Of a stretch of 33,846 nucleotides of DNA, positions 1 through 6,192 are shown one piece after another; positions within the stretch are counted from its first letter, which is position 1; every line of letters starts with the position of its first letter. The notes under the pieces were generated by a model. That model was not told the origin of the DNA. It worked only from the letters and a program-made list of their open reading frames with translations, and did not search any database. The translations under genes were made by a program, and so were the position numbers. Source of the DNA: Desulfurococcales archaeon (GTDB lineage Archaea; Thermoproteota; Thermoprotei_A; Sulfolobales; Acidilobaceae); assembly GCA_015521705.1 (NCBI GenBank), contig WANR01000047.1, positions 1-33,846 of the forward strand, in the 5' to 3' direction.

Positions 1-30
1 TACCTGGCATACTCGAGGAGGGACCTCTAA
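1..30 (+). CDS. C-terminal end of an upstream gene, probably an ABC permease (partial)
   Basis: An open frame runs in from the left edge, encodes YLAYSRRDL and stops at TAA (28-30). That stop overlaps the next gene's ATG as TAATG, so the two are translationally coupled. Only nine residues are visible, so the identity rests on context. The downstream order (small TM protein, then ABC ATPase) mirrors the cassette at 8037-9918, where a permease occupies this slot and also ends in a short aromatic/basic tail. Confidence 0.4.
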   Translation, partial: YLAYSRRDL

Positions 31-524
31 TGGCGGGAAAAGCCATGGCAGGAGGACTAGCCAGGATCACTTCCCTAATACTAATACCAGTATCTTTGAC
101 CCTGCTTGCAGGCTCCCTAATCCAGGCCGTGTTCCTGGACGAGGTAGCGCTGAGAGCTGTAGCTCTCATAAGCACAGATACGTGGGTGGGGTATGCGAAG
201 TCGGCTATAAGGGCTCCGGTGAATATGACCTTTAAGCCTCCCCCAGGTGTTGATGTGGTTTCCGTGATTGACCCGTTCAATGGGTGGGAGGTCTCTCCGG
301 GGCCGGATGGTAGCGTGTGGATCCCTGGGGGGCTTGTCTACATAAAGGTTAGGGCGCCAGCTGACCAGGTGAGCTTTGTGGTCGAGATGGAGCCCTCACC
401 CAGGGCCCGGGACTTGGCGTTCCAGGTCTTGGCAGGTGCTGTGGCTGGTGTGCTTTCCCTGGTCCTCTGGGTTCTGGGGGGGTCGCTGGTTGCGGGGGTG
501 TACAGGGGCAGTTCTAGAGGCTAG
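30..524 (+). CDS. two-TM membrane protein of an ABC cassette
   Basis: This 164-residue protein has a hydrophobic segment near residues 13-35, a polar domain of about 95 residues, and a second hydrophobic segment near 131-156. That suggests a double-anchored protein with an extracytoplasmic loop. A strong GAGGAGGG Shine-Dalgarno lies 8 nt before the ATG, and the ATG overlaps the previous stop. The 3' end overlaps the ABC ATPase gene. I do not recognise a family. Position and architecture match the 150-residue protein at 8708-9160, which is likewise between a permease and an ATPase, so I infer an accessory subunit of the transporter. Sequence similarity between the two is not obvious by eye. 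Confidence 0.7.
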   Translation: MAGKAMAGGLARITSLILIPVSLTLLAGSLIQAVFLDEVALRAVALISTDTWVGYAKSAIRAPVNMTFKPPPGVDVVSVIDPFNGWEVSPGPDGSVWIPGGLVYIKVRAPADQVSFVVEMEPSPRARDLAFQVLAGAVAGVLSLVLWVLGGSLVAGVYRGSSRG

Positions 525-1401
525 GGGTTTGTGGAAGGTTTATAGGGCTACCGTGGCCCTGAGGGATGTTAACGCTTGCGTGGGCGAGGGCTTGACCATA
601 GTGGTGGGCCCTAATGGGAGCGGTAAGAGCACCCTCCTCTCCGTGGCCATGGGCCTTGCCAAGCCCACGCGGGGCACGGTCAGGGTTCTAGGCGTGGATT
701 CGGCGCGCGGCGGGGCCAGGCTTAGGGGCATGGCCTCGTACTCGCCCGACCCCCCATCGCTCCCTCCCTTCTCTAGGGTCATAGACTTGGTGGGACAGGC
801 TGCATCCATGGGCACCCTAGACCCTGACCTCTTCGAGGAGTACTCCGCAAGGCTAGGCCTCGAGGAGCACCTCCGCAAGAGGGTTAGGGAGCTGTCATCG
901 GGCTTTAGGAAGAAGGTCTCCCTGGCAATGGCCCTGTCGCGGGGCTCTAAAGCAGTGTTCCTCGACGAGCCCTTCGCGAACCTGGACTGGTCCTCGATTA
1001 GGAGGGTAGCGGAGATAATAGCCGAGGCCCGCCGCAGGGGGGCCAGCGTGGTCATAGCCACGCACATAGTACCCCCCGGCCTCGCGAGCCCCGAAAACAT
1101 TATAGCGCTCATAGCTGGGACCGCTGTCCTATCAGGCGACATACTCGAGGCGGCGGACAAGATCGGGTCGCTGATGGTGGAGATAGAGAGGCCACAGCCA
1201 GGCCTAGTAGCGAAGCTCGCTAGCAGGGGGTACTGGATCGAGCATAGAAGAGACACACTACTAGTGAGAGGGCTGGGGCTAGAAGAGGCCAGGGAAATAG
1301 CGGGGGCCGAGGGAGGCCAGGTAAAACCAGACATCGAGACCATAATGAGGAAGGTCATAGAGGGGGAAGTACCGCAGCCACCAGCCACGGCCGCAGGCTA
1401 G
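490..1401 (+). CDS. ABC transporter ATP-binding protein
   Basis: ABC ATPase of about 303 residues. Walker A is GPNGSGKST near residues 40-48, the signature is LSSGF, Walker B is KAVFLDEP followed by the D-loop, and the switch His lies in ATHIV. About 90 residues follow the nucleotide-binding domain, as is common in ABC-2 type export ATPases. The frame is open back to 376, but codons upstream of the GTGAVLEARG region overlap the previous gene and do not look coding. TTG 490 behind a run of G (475-482) is my preferred start; TTG 529 and GTG 448 are alternatives. It should pair with the permease ending at base 30. The substrate is unknown. Confidence 0.85.
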   Translation: MRGCTGAVLEARGLWKVYRATVALRDVNACVGEGLTIVVGPNGSGKSTLLSVAMGLAKPTRGTVRVLGVDSARGGARLRGMASYSPDPPSLPPFSRVIDLVGQAASMGTLDPDLFEEYSARLGLEEHLRKRVRELSSGFRKKVSLAMALSRGSKAVFLDEPFANLDWSSIRRVAEIIAEARRRGASVVIATHIVPPGLASPENIIALIAGTAVLSGDILEAADKIGSLMVEIERPQPGLVAKLASRGYWIEHRRDTLLVRGLGLEEAREIAGAEGGQVKPDIETIMRKVIEGEVPQPPATAAG

Positions 1402-1562
1402 CCTCATTTCCCGCCAACACCAAAACCCCAGACACCAACTTTCCACAAAGGAAAGTAAGGCTCGAGGCCAAGTTCCCCCCAGGCAAGTAGGCAGCCAGCA
1501 CCATTTCACTGGAACAATGTTAACCCACAACTCCCGCTATAACCATGTGAGGTGGACGGGGA

Positions 1563-1682
1563 GTGGGGGAAAAGTTTAGGTGCGAAGAGTGTGGCATAGA
1601 CTTCGAGACCAAGGAGGAGCTAGAGAGGCACATGAAGGAGCACCACAGCCATGAGCATAGGCATGAGCATCACCACCACTAA
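1563..1682 (+). CDS. 39-residue C2H2 zinc-finger protein with His-rich tail
   Basis: The short ORF starts at GTG 1563 and stops at TAA 1680. Residues 1-28 form a classical C2H2 finger: C7-x2-C10-x12-H23-x3-H27, with conserved F5, F14 and L20 in the usual hydrophobic positions. Residues 27-39 are almost all His and Glu, giving about ten His in 13 residues. GAGGTGG (1549-1555) is a good Shine-Dalgarno, and an in-frame TGA at 1548 fixes the upstream limit. Single-finger mini-proteins occur in archaea. The tail could bind Ni, Zn, Co or Cu, which is notable because the next genes, on the other strand, handle copper. DNA binding or metal buffering are both possible. The finger assignment is firm; the function is inferred. 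Confidence 0.8.
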   Translation: MGEKFRCEECGIDFETKEELERHMKEHHSHEHRHEHHHH

Positions 1683-1718
1683 AACCATCAAACATCCCCC
1701 GGGAAACCCCAATACTCG

Positions 1719-1731
1719 CTCTTTTTAAATA
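1719..1731 (+). promoter_or_regulatory. orphan TATA-box-like element
   Basis: CTTTTTAAATACTT is a good archaeal TATA box in a GC-rich background and would set a start site near 1750 on the + strand. No convincing gene follows before the convergent HMA gene ends at 1912. A weak 38-codon frame (ATG 1801 to TGA 1917) lies downstream. The core is nearly symmetrical, so direction is uncertain. Confidence 0.35.
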
Positions 1732-1911
1732 CTTAGGCAAGCCCGTACAAGCATTTTAGCCTAAACGTGCTTTGGCGCTCTCCTAGCAGGGATCACAGCC
1801 ATGCCCAGCGCTCTGCGCCGCGTGGGACTAGTTCGAGGAGGGCCTGCGAATAGTAGTTGGGGAATGGTAGCTATACACGCTGGTGCTCCTAGCCTTTATA
1901 CTCCCTGGGCG

Positions 1912-2118
1912 TCATGATTTAATAATTTTTACTAGCCTGTATCCCATGCCCTCTATCGCCTCTCTTATCGCGTCCTCGTCAGCCTCCCCTAAGTCTTCCA
2001 CCTCTGCCACTCCCTCGCTCCAGCTCACCCTCACTACTTTCACGCCCAGGCTCTCCAGGGCGCCTCTGACCGCCGCCGAGCAACCGTCACACGTCATGCC
2101 CTCTATTATGAGGGTCAT
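1912..2118 (-). CDS. HMA-domain copper chaperone (CopZ C-terminal type)
   Basis: This 68-residue protein is one complete heavy-metal-associated domain (beta-alpha-beta-beta-alpha-beta). The metal site is GMTCDGC, with C10 and C13 binding Cu(I). It ends in GYRLVKIIKS, as in other small HMA proteins. GGGAGG precedes the ATG. The gene lies 41 bp behind the CopZ N-terminal-type gene on the same strand. In Archaeoglobus fulgidus both domains are fused in one CopZ protein; here they are separate genes. The likely role is delivering cytosolic copper to an export ATPase, which is not in the window. Confidence 0.9.
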   Translation of the reverse strand: MTLIIEGMTCDGCSAAVRGALESLGVKVVRVSWSEGVAEVEDLGEADEDAIREAIEGMGYRLVKIIKS

Positions 2119-2159
2119 GCCTCCCTCTCGGGTGGCGCCGGCCTTTGGAACGCCTAGTC

Positions 2160-2564
2160 TTAGACCCTTCCAGGCTTCGACCGGTGCTTCTCCAGCCTCT
2201 CGGGAGAGCCTCCCCCCAGTAATTTATCGATTAGCTCCGCCATGTACTCCTTACAGCATTTACCGCTCGGATTCGTTACAGGGCACCACCTGCCCGTCCC
2301 AGCCTTCGTGTGCTCCTGCACGTCCTCTAGGGAGCTGCAGCACTCCTTTACGAGGATCTCCTCGCGTATATCGCTCTCAGTCACGGCCAGGCAGTAGCAT
2401 ACCGGCCTGCTGGGGCCGCTCTCCTTATGGTAGACCCTGGTCTTAACCTCGCCCTTCACGAAGTAGACCCGCGAGGAGTTATTATAGTAGACCATCTCGC
2501 ACGAAGGGTTAGGGCAGAACCAGTACCACTTATCCCTGAGGAGCCGCCAGTAACCGCTATCCAC
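2160..2564 (-). CDS. CopZ N-terminal-type zinc/[2Fe-2S] protein (main part)
   Basis: This is the zf-CopZ family, the N-terminal half of Archaeoglobus fulgidus CopZ. From the GTG at 2564 the residues are C17 and C22 in FCPNPSC (zinc site), C56 and C58 in PVCYC, and C94, C103 and C104 in WCPVTNPSGKCC (the [2Fe-2S] set). The start is artificial: the same frame continues upstream as GHRVLKVTVSSHV, which is family sequence, to a TAG at 2604. The missing zinc-ligand segment CPLCG sits in the neighbouring frame (see 2604-2716). So either a base has been lost, or there is -1 recoding or a read error. In the family this domain reduces and passes Cu to the HMA domain, which is encoded just downstream. 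Confidence 0.8.
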   Translation of the reverse strand: MDSGYWRLLRDKWYWFCPNPSCEMVYYNNSSRVYFVKGEVKTRVYHKESGPSRPVCYCLAVTESDIREEILVKECCSSLEDVQEHTKAGTGRWCPVTNPSGKCCKEYMAELIDKLLGGGSPERLEKHRSKPGRV

Positions 2565-2603
2565 GTGGCTGGAAACTGTGACTTTGAGAACCCTATGACC
2601 CTG

Positions 2604-2716
2604 CTACCGCATAACGGGCATAGACCCTCAGCCTCCCTACCGCCCAGCTCCAACGCCTTCCTGAACGAGGCGTGAGCCTTATACAGCGCGCCCGAAGCGC
2701 TCCTAAAAGCCTCCAC
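2604..2716 (-). pseudogene. frameshifted N-terminal segment of the CopZ-type protein
   Basis: From GTG 2716, immediately after an in-frame stop, the reading runs to EGLCPLCGS. CPLC supplies the first two zinc-ligand cysteines of the zf-CopZ fold, and the family continuation (Q)GHRVLKVTV lies one base back in frame -1. The join is at base 2603-2605, where AGC of one frame and CAG of the other share a base. No classical slippery heptamer is present, so a one-base deletion or sequence error is likelier than programmed frameshifting. The first ~28 residues have no recognised homology, so the true start may be closer to the CPLC motif. Confidence 0.7.
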
Positions 2717-2824
2717 CTAGCCCGCCACCCAACAATTTAGCCACGTTGCTAACGATAATAGCGTGAGAGGGCAATGATTAAGGAAACGATTTCACACCAG
2801 CGGAAATAAGGGTTAAACACATAT

Positions 2825-2971
2825 TCACCCTAGGAATCTAGCTAGCATTGACAGGATATGCCCTAATACAACAAGCTCTAAGCCCACCAACAATGGATCG
2901 GGCTTAACGTCCTCAGAATAGATCGCAGAGAGCCGAGAACTCTCCATGATAGCACCCAGATCCGGGCCCAT
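2825..2971 (-). CDS. small ORF (48 aa) downstream of the retropepsin gene
   Basis: ATG 2971 follows CAGGGG with suitable spacing and lies 26 nt downstream of the retropepsin-like gene on the same strand. The peptide begins MGPDLGAIMESSRL and ends in a hydrophobic, amphipathic stretch (LLVGLELVVLGHILSMLA), possibly a membrane-associated helix. I recognise no family. Composition and spacing look coding, and the pair could be a small operon. The evidence is modest because the ORF is short. Confidence 0.4.
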   Translation of the reverse strand: MGPDLGAIMESSRLSAIYSEDVKPDPLLVGLELVVLGHILSMLARFLG

Positions 2972-2997
2972 TTTCCCCTGACAACCCCCGTGCATTT

Positions 2998-3351
2998 CTA
3001 CTTCATCAAGGCCCTAATCCTCCTCAGCTCTCTCTTGAAGGGGTCTAGAACCAGGCCGAATATTTCCAGGGTCACGGTGCCCAGCAGGTTCTCATCACCG
3101 CTCTCCCCCAGAACCACGGGCGAGTGCCTCTCGCCATAGCCCGGTAGCTCTACCAGGGCCTCGGAGATCTTGCGCTTCACAGTCGTGCCATCCGCTAGTA
3201 TGAACTCCATCTCGTCGATAGGCTCCAGCCCTAGCTCCTCCCACACATCCCTCCTCACAACAGTATAGGTAGTGCCAGAGTCTACCAGGAACCTGACCCT
3301 AACCTTCTTACCACCCTTCCCTACATAGCCGTCGATAAAGACAAGACCCAA
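2998..3351 (-). CDS. retropepsin-like aspartic protease (clan AA)
   Basis: A single-domain 117-residue protein with the catalytic motif LVDSGTTYTVV (D24-S25-G26), then the flap-like segment FILADGTTVKRKI and the second hydrophobic-Gly signature VVLGESGDENLLGTVTLEIF. The length matches a monomer that would dimerise to form the active site, like retroviral protease. Archaea carry many such soluble proteins of unknown substrate. The start is TTG 3351, giving MGLVFIDG, as family members begin. A 48-residue ORF follows at 26 nt. Confidence 0.8.
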   Translation of the reverse strand: MGLVFIDGYVGKGGKKVRVRFLVDSGTTYTVVRRDVWEELGLEPIDEMEFILADGTTVKRKISEALVELPGYGERHSPVVLGESGDENLLGTVTLEIFGLVLDPFKRELRRIRALMK

Positions 3352-3512
3352 AGCCTGAACCCCGATCCCAGGTTAACACGCTAGAGGCACTATTATTCGT
3401 CGCGAGGCAGCACTAGCAATGCTAGCTAAACAACAAACCCAAACAGCAAAGCATGCCACATACATAAGACAAGAATCTAGACAATAAATTTGAACAAAAC
3501 GCGACGAACATA

Positions 3513-3548
3513 GAAAACACAAGAAAAACGTAAGAGGAAAAGGGGAAA
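3513..3548 (-). terminator. T-rich termination region
   Basis: On the minus strand several runs of 4-5 T (TTTT, TTTTT, TTTT) lie 60-95 nt downstream of the stop of the gene at 3609. Oligo-T tracts without a hairpin are the usual archaeal termination signal. The rest of the 3352-3608 gap shows no gene I can support. Confidence 0.5.
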
Positions 3549-3608
3549 TTGCAATGAGCTATACAAGTCTCATGATGTATGATCTAGGTAATAGAATTGA
3601 AAGTGTGC

Positions 3609-3851
3609 TTAGTCGTTACGCATCTTGTCCTTCGCCAGTATAGCCTTTATGAGTGCCTCTCTTACCCGCGGATCCTTCCACATCTCCCTGTCAGCCTCTA
3701 GTGCCTCGGATAGCCACTTGTCCCGAGCCTCGAACCATTTCTCCCCTAGCCTCCTAACCATCCAGGCCTCCCACCTAGCATGACGCACCACATCCTCCCT
3801 ATTCCTCAGCCTCTCCAGTTCAAGCTCCCGGTCCACCACGCCTCCAGTCAA
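3609..3851 (-). CDS. small charged protein paired with a nucleotidyltransferase-like gene
   Basis: An 80-residue, highly charged, probably all-helical protein, rich in Arg, Glu, Lys and Trp, with no membrane segment. Its start overlaps the stop of the upstream nucleotidyltransferase-fold gene by 4 bp (ATGA), so the two are coupled. I recognise no family. A small charged protein coupled to a nucleotidyltransferase fold resembles the layout of MNT/HEPN or AbiE-like two-gene modules, but it has no HEPN R-x4-H motif. The partner role is therefore only context. Confidence 0.6.
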   Translation of the reverse strand: MTGGVVDRELELERLRNREDVVRHARWEAWMVRRLGEKWFEARDKWLSEALEADREMWKDPRVREALIKAILAKDKMRND

Positions 3852-4528
3852 GCCTTGCCCGCCTCTAGGAGGCTACAATCTGCACTAAGCTCCCTGCACC
3901 ACCTATGTAGCTCTTCCGTGCTTATATGCTCTTTGAGTAACGTGTAAAGAAAAATAGCATCTCCCAAGTCCTTATCGGACCCCAGGTAGAGCTTGTAGGC
4001 TATCTGCAACTCTATAGGCGATATCCTGATTATGTGTTCATGGTTAACTACCACCCTAACGCTATTAACCACAGCGTGCCTATGGGCTCTAGTCCTGGCA
4101 AGCTTGGCCTCCACATTAGGTATTATGATGTCCAGATACACGAACCTGACGGCGTGCCCCCTAGCGAGGTAACCGCGGTACAGGCTCCTAATCGAGTTCT
4201 CAGAGCCTATATTGCCTTGCATTAACCCAAACCCAGCCCTCCGGGCCGCCTCGCACAGCTCCACAAAGACTCCTTCATCAACGCCGTTAAGGATGAAGTC
4301 TATATCGTCGCTCCTCCTAGCCCTCCCGAAGAGGATCGCCACGTAGCCAGCCACCACGGCATAGCCCACGCCAGCCTCTTCGAGGACCCGTGCAAACCTG
4401 GTAGCCACCACATCCTCTGGGGCTAGCCGTGGCTTGGATATGTAGAAGGCCCTTTCCCTCCTATCAAACAAGATAGGGCTTCTAGCAACGTCCCTCCCAT
4501 AATTATTTGCTCCGTGCTCTCGCTCCAC
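3848..4528 (-). CDS. nucleotidyltransferase-fold protein (AbiEii/DUF6036-like)
   Basis: A 226-residue protein. Residues 55-80 (GYAVVAGYVAILFGRARRSD and DIDFIL) show the nucleotidyltransferase pattern of a Gly-rich turn, an Arg, then acidic residues D74, D75 and D77. Members of this class include AbiEii-type toxins and uncharacterised archaeal proteins that name substrates by a D-x-D pair. A further possible acidic ligand lies in VYLDIIIPN. ATG 4528 is used. It is followed, with a 4-bp overlap, by an 80-residue gene. Whether it is a toxin, a tRNA-modifying enzyme or inactive cannot be told from sequence. It lies next to two decayed toxin-antitoxin loci. Confidence 0.7.
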   Translation of the reverse strand: MEREHGANNYGRDVARSPILFDRRERAFYISKPRLAPEDVVATRFARVLEEAGVGYAVVAGYVAILFGRARRSDDIDFILNGVDEGVFVELCEAARRAGFGLMQGNIGSENSIRSLYRGYLARGHAVRFVYLDIIIPNVEAKLARTRAHRHAVVNSVRVVVNHEHIIRISPIELQIAYKLYLGSDKDLGDAIFLYTLLKEHISTEELHRWCRELSADCSLLEAGKA

Positions 4529-4569
4529 TGCAAAACACCACTCATGAACATCGATTCTCTCCAGGGCCT

Positions 4570-4868
4570 TTATACTGTACAGCTCTCATCTGTCCAGGGC
4601 TTGCCTATTACTGGGGATAAACACTTGCATTCAGTTGCGTGCATACTTACTTCGTCGGAACTTATGATTTCTAGTACCCAGACTCTTTATTAGACTTATT
4701 CTTCTTGCCTCTTCCCTACCTAGTAGCTGGCAGATAACGTAAAAGCTTCCACAACATTAAGTGATGTAGTATATGGTTTAATGGAATTATTATTAATGTA
4801 ATCTATTAATTTCTGCGAGTATCCGTTTGCAAGGGCTATTTCCAGCGAGAATGCTCATATACTAATAC
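4570..4868 (-). pseudogene. decayed PIN-domain toxin (vapC) remnant
   Basis: No long ORF is present, but joining three frames gives a PIN-domain protein. VLVY begins at 4868, then AFSLEIALANGYSQKL and IDYINNNSIKPYTTSLNVVE, AFTLSAS, then LLGREEARRISLIKSLG, then VLEIISSDEVSMHATECKCL. TSLNVVEAF carries the second PIN acidic residue, and HATECKCL resembles the helix before the third. The C-terminal part, with the last Asp residues, is gone and the frame ends at TAA (4570-4572). At least three frameshifts plus a 3' truncation make this a dead gene. Its 5' end abuts the antitoxin-like ORF at 4868-5053, the normal vapBC layout. Confidence 0.7.
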
Positions 4869-5053
4869 TATATCTCCCTTCTCCTTTCAAAGAATCTCTC
4901 TTCGCTTCTTTTCTCCTCTTCCAATAGTTTATGGGCTTCTCTAGCGATTTCTTCAGAGGTACTCATTTCTTTTAACTTAGTTAGAAATTCGGGTTTCCTT
5001 GCCTTACTCTTCTTAACCAGGCTCCTTGTAGCATCGTCATAGTCTACCGTCAT
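4868..5053 (-). CDS. small antitoxin-like protein upstream of a broken PIN toxin
   Basis: A 61-residue, very charged helical protein. Residues about 20-58 are Lys/Glu-rich and predicted helical, with no Cys and no membrane segment. Its stop adjoins the vapC remnant, and its ATG overlaps the stop of the gene upstream by 4 bp. I do not recognise the fold (no clear AbrB, RHH or DUF104 pattern), so the antitoxin assignment rests on position and size. Its frame is intact although the toxin behind it is not. Confidence 0.5.
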   Translation of the reverse strand: MTVDYDDATRSLVKKSKARKPEFLTKLKEMSTSEEIAREAHKLLEEEKRSEERFFERRREI

Positions 5054-5169
5054 AATCTAGTCTCCTCCCCCAGCTTGTTCTCTAATTTAATTAGCACTTT
5101 AGCACTCTCGTTAAAAAGGCCCTTTGTTCTCCTAGCGACCGTCACCCGCCCACGAAGTCTGGTCTCCAT
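5050..5169 (-). CDS. small basic protein of a toxin-antitoxin locus
   Basis: From ATG 5169 the product has 39 residues (METRLRGRVTVARRTKGLFN and onward), beginning with a basic beta-prone stretch and ending in a Lys/Glu helix. The frame stays open to GTG 5241, which would add 24 residues that look non-coding. The 3' end overlaps the next gene by 4 bp. It may be the DNA-binding half of a split antitoxin, the following gene being the toxin-binding half. That is inference; no family is recognised. Confidence 0.4.
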   Translation of the reverse strand: METRLRGRVTVARRTKGLFNESAKVLIKLENKLGEETRL

Positions 5170-5331
5170 AGGCTGGTTCCTTGCGGTCCTCCCCGGCTTT
5201 CTCTCCACGGCTAGTCGTGGGTCCCGAAAGCTAGGAATCACTAGTGAAGCTAAAAAACGAGTGGCCTATAGGGTGAGCTCGGTAAGTCTGGTTGTGGGGG
5301 ATCTTTGTTTATTGTAGATAATCTTGAGGAC

Positions 5332-5765
5332 TTAAGGGATTACTTTTAGCCAGGGAACTCTCTTAAAGTCTTCGTCAAAGGTCAGGATAGTGTCTATGCC
5401 GTAGTGTCTACACGTTAAGGCTATTATAGCGTCGCTTGGAGGTAGGTTATACCTAGTCATTGTTTCTAGTAGTTCATGGGGAGCAGCGTAATCTTGGACT
5501 ACGAATACATTTATAGTTTTTAAGAGCTTAACAAACTCACCCAACTCGGTTAGCGCGAAGTCTATCCCATTGGATCTTATATATGAGCGGAGCCTAGCGA
5601 TCTTCTTTATTCCCAGCCTCTTCCCAGCAGTCTCCGAACAATGGCAAACATAACCTCGTCTAGAACACCCGTAGATGTTACGAGATCGTGATGCCGTTTG
5701 AGTAGCACGGCTGCCTGCTCTGGAACATGTAGTAGTAAAACAGGTTTGCATCAACAAAATTTCAA
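5332..5765 (-). pseudogene. vapC: frameshifted vapC (PIN-domain toxin)
   Basis: The C-terminal 95 residues are intact in one frame, with the PIN motifs PPSDAIIALTCRHYG and TILTFDEDF. The N-terminal half lies in the other two frames: FVDANLFYYYMF (first catalytic Asp), then EQAAVLLKRHHDLVTSTGVL and DEVMFAIVRRLLG (catalytic Glu). The best start is TTG 5763-5765 behind GAGGTG, giving Met-Lys-Phe if the T4 run at 5756-5759 were T3. So there are three lesions: an extra T near 5756-5759, a shift near 5720-5727, and a shift near 5612-5620. All four PIN acidic residues are still encoded, so the decay looks recent. A DUF104-like antitoxin gene lies just upstream. Confidence 0.8.
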
Positions 5766-5791
5766 CCCTGGAGCACCTCTACCTAGGTCTA

Positions 5792-6016
5792 TTAGAGTTT
5801 CTCCAGCTCTGCTTCTCCAATGAGTTCTTCTAGCTCTTTCTCGCTTATCCCACCCAGAAACCCCTTAAACTCGTCAATTACGCGTTCTCGCTCCTCGGGC
5901 TTTTCCACCCAAACAACTACTTCCTCGCCATCCCTGAGATCAATTCTATCCAGTAGTTTTAGCACTCCACCCTCGTATCTAGCTCGTACAACCCTAAGCA
6001 AGCCAGCAACCCCCAT
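5792..6016 (-). CDS. vapB: VapB-type antitoxin (DUF104-like)
   Basis: About 74 residues. The N-terminal part, VVRARYEGGVLKLLDRIDLR followed by DGEEVVVWV, is the DUF104/AF2212-type antitoxin pattern (ArYExGVlkpL..idLxeGe). The C-terminal half is an acidic helix that would clasp the toxin. The frame is open to ATG 6031, but a TATA box at 6041-6050 places the transcript start near 6020, so ATG 6016 is preferred as a leaderless start. The cognate vapC immediately downstream is frameshifted, leaving this antitoxin an orphan unless it acts on a toxin elsewhere. Confidence 0.75.
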   Translation of the reverse strand: MGVAGLLRVVRARYEGGVLKLLDRIDLRDGEEVVVWVEKPEERERVIDEFKGFLGGISEKELEELIGEAELEKL

Positions 6017-6040
6017 ATCTATATTTCTCATCAGTCTTGC

Positions 6041-6050
6041 GTATTTTAAA
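6041..6050 (-). promoter_or_regulatory. TATA box of the vapB antitoxin gene
   Basis: The minus strand reads TTTAAAATAC, centred about 26 bp upstream of 6020, just before ATG 6016. That is the usual spacing for a leaderless archaeal transcript. Confidence 0.5.
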
Positions 6051-6192
6051 GTGCTTTGAGCAAGCCCCTCGCCATTATCGCTAGCCTAGAAGCTATTTCC
6101 TACCCTATGCATGGCTATGCTGTGTCATGCTTATTAGGGTGCGTGTGTTGAATTATTGTTACCTGGCGTCTTTGGGGTAGGGGTGCTGCTTT

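Noticed and set aside
540-1388. 282-codon minus-strand ORF opposite the ABC ATPase
   Set aside because: It is a shadow of the ATPase frame: Ser/Pro-rich with no family pattern.
1883-2446. 187-codon + strand ORF over the HMA and CopZ genes
   Set aside because: Low-complexity Ser/Pro/Thr translation opposite two recognised metal-binding proteins.
2427-2675. 82-codon + strand ORF opposite the CopZ-type gene
   Set aside because: The opposite strand carries Cys motifs of a known family. This frame has no features.
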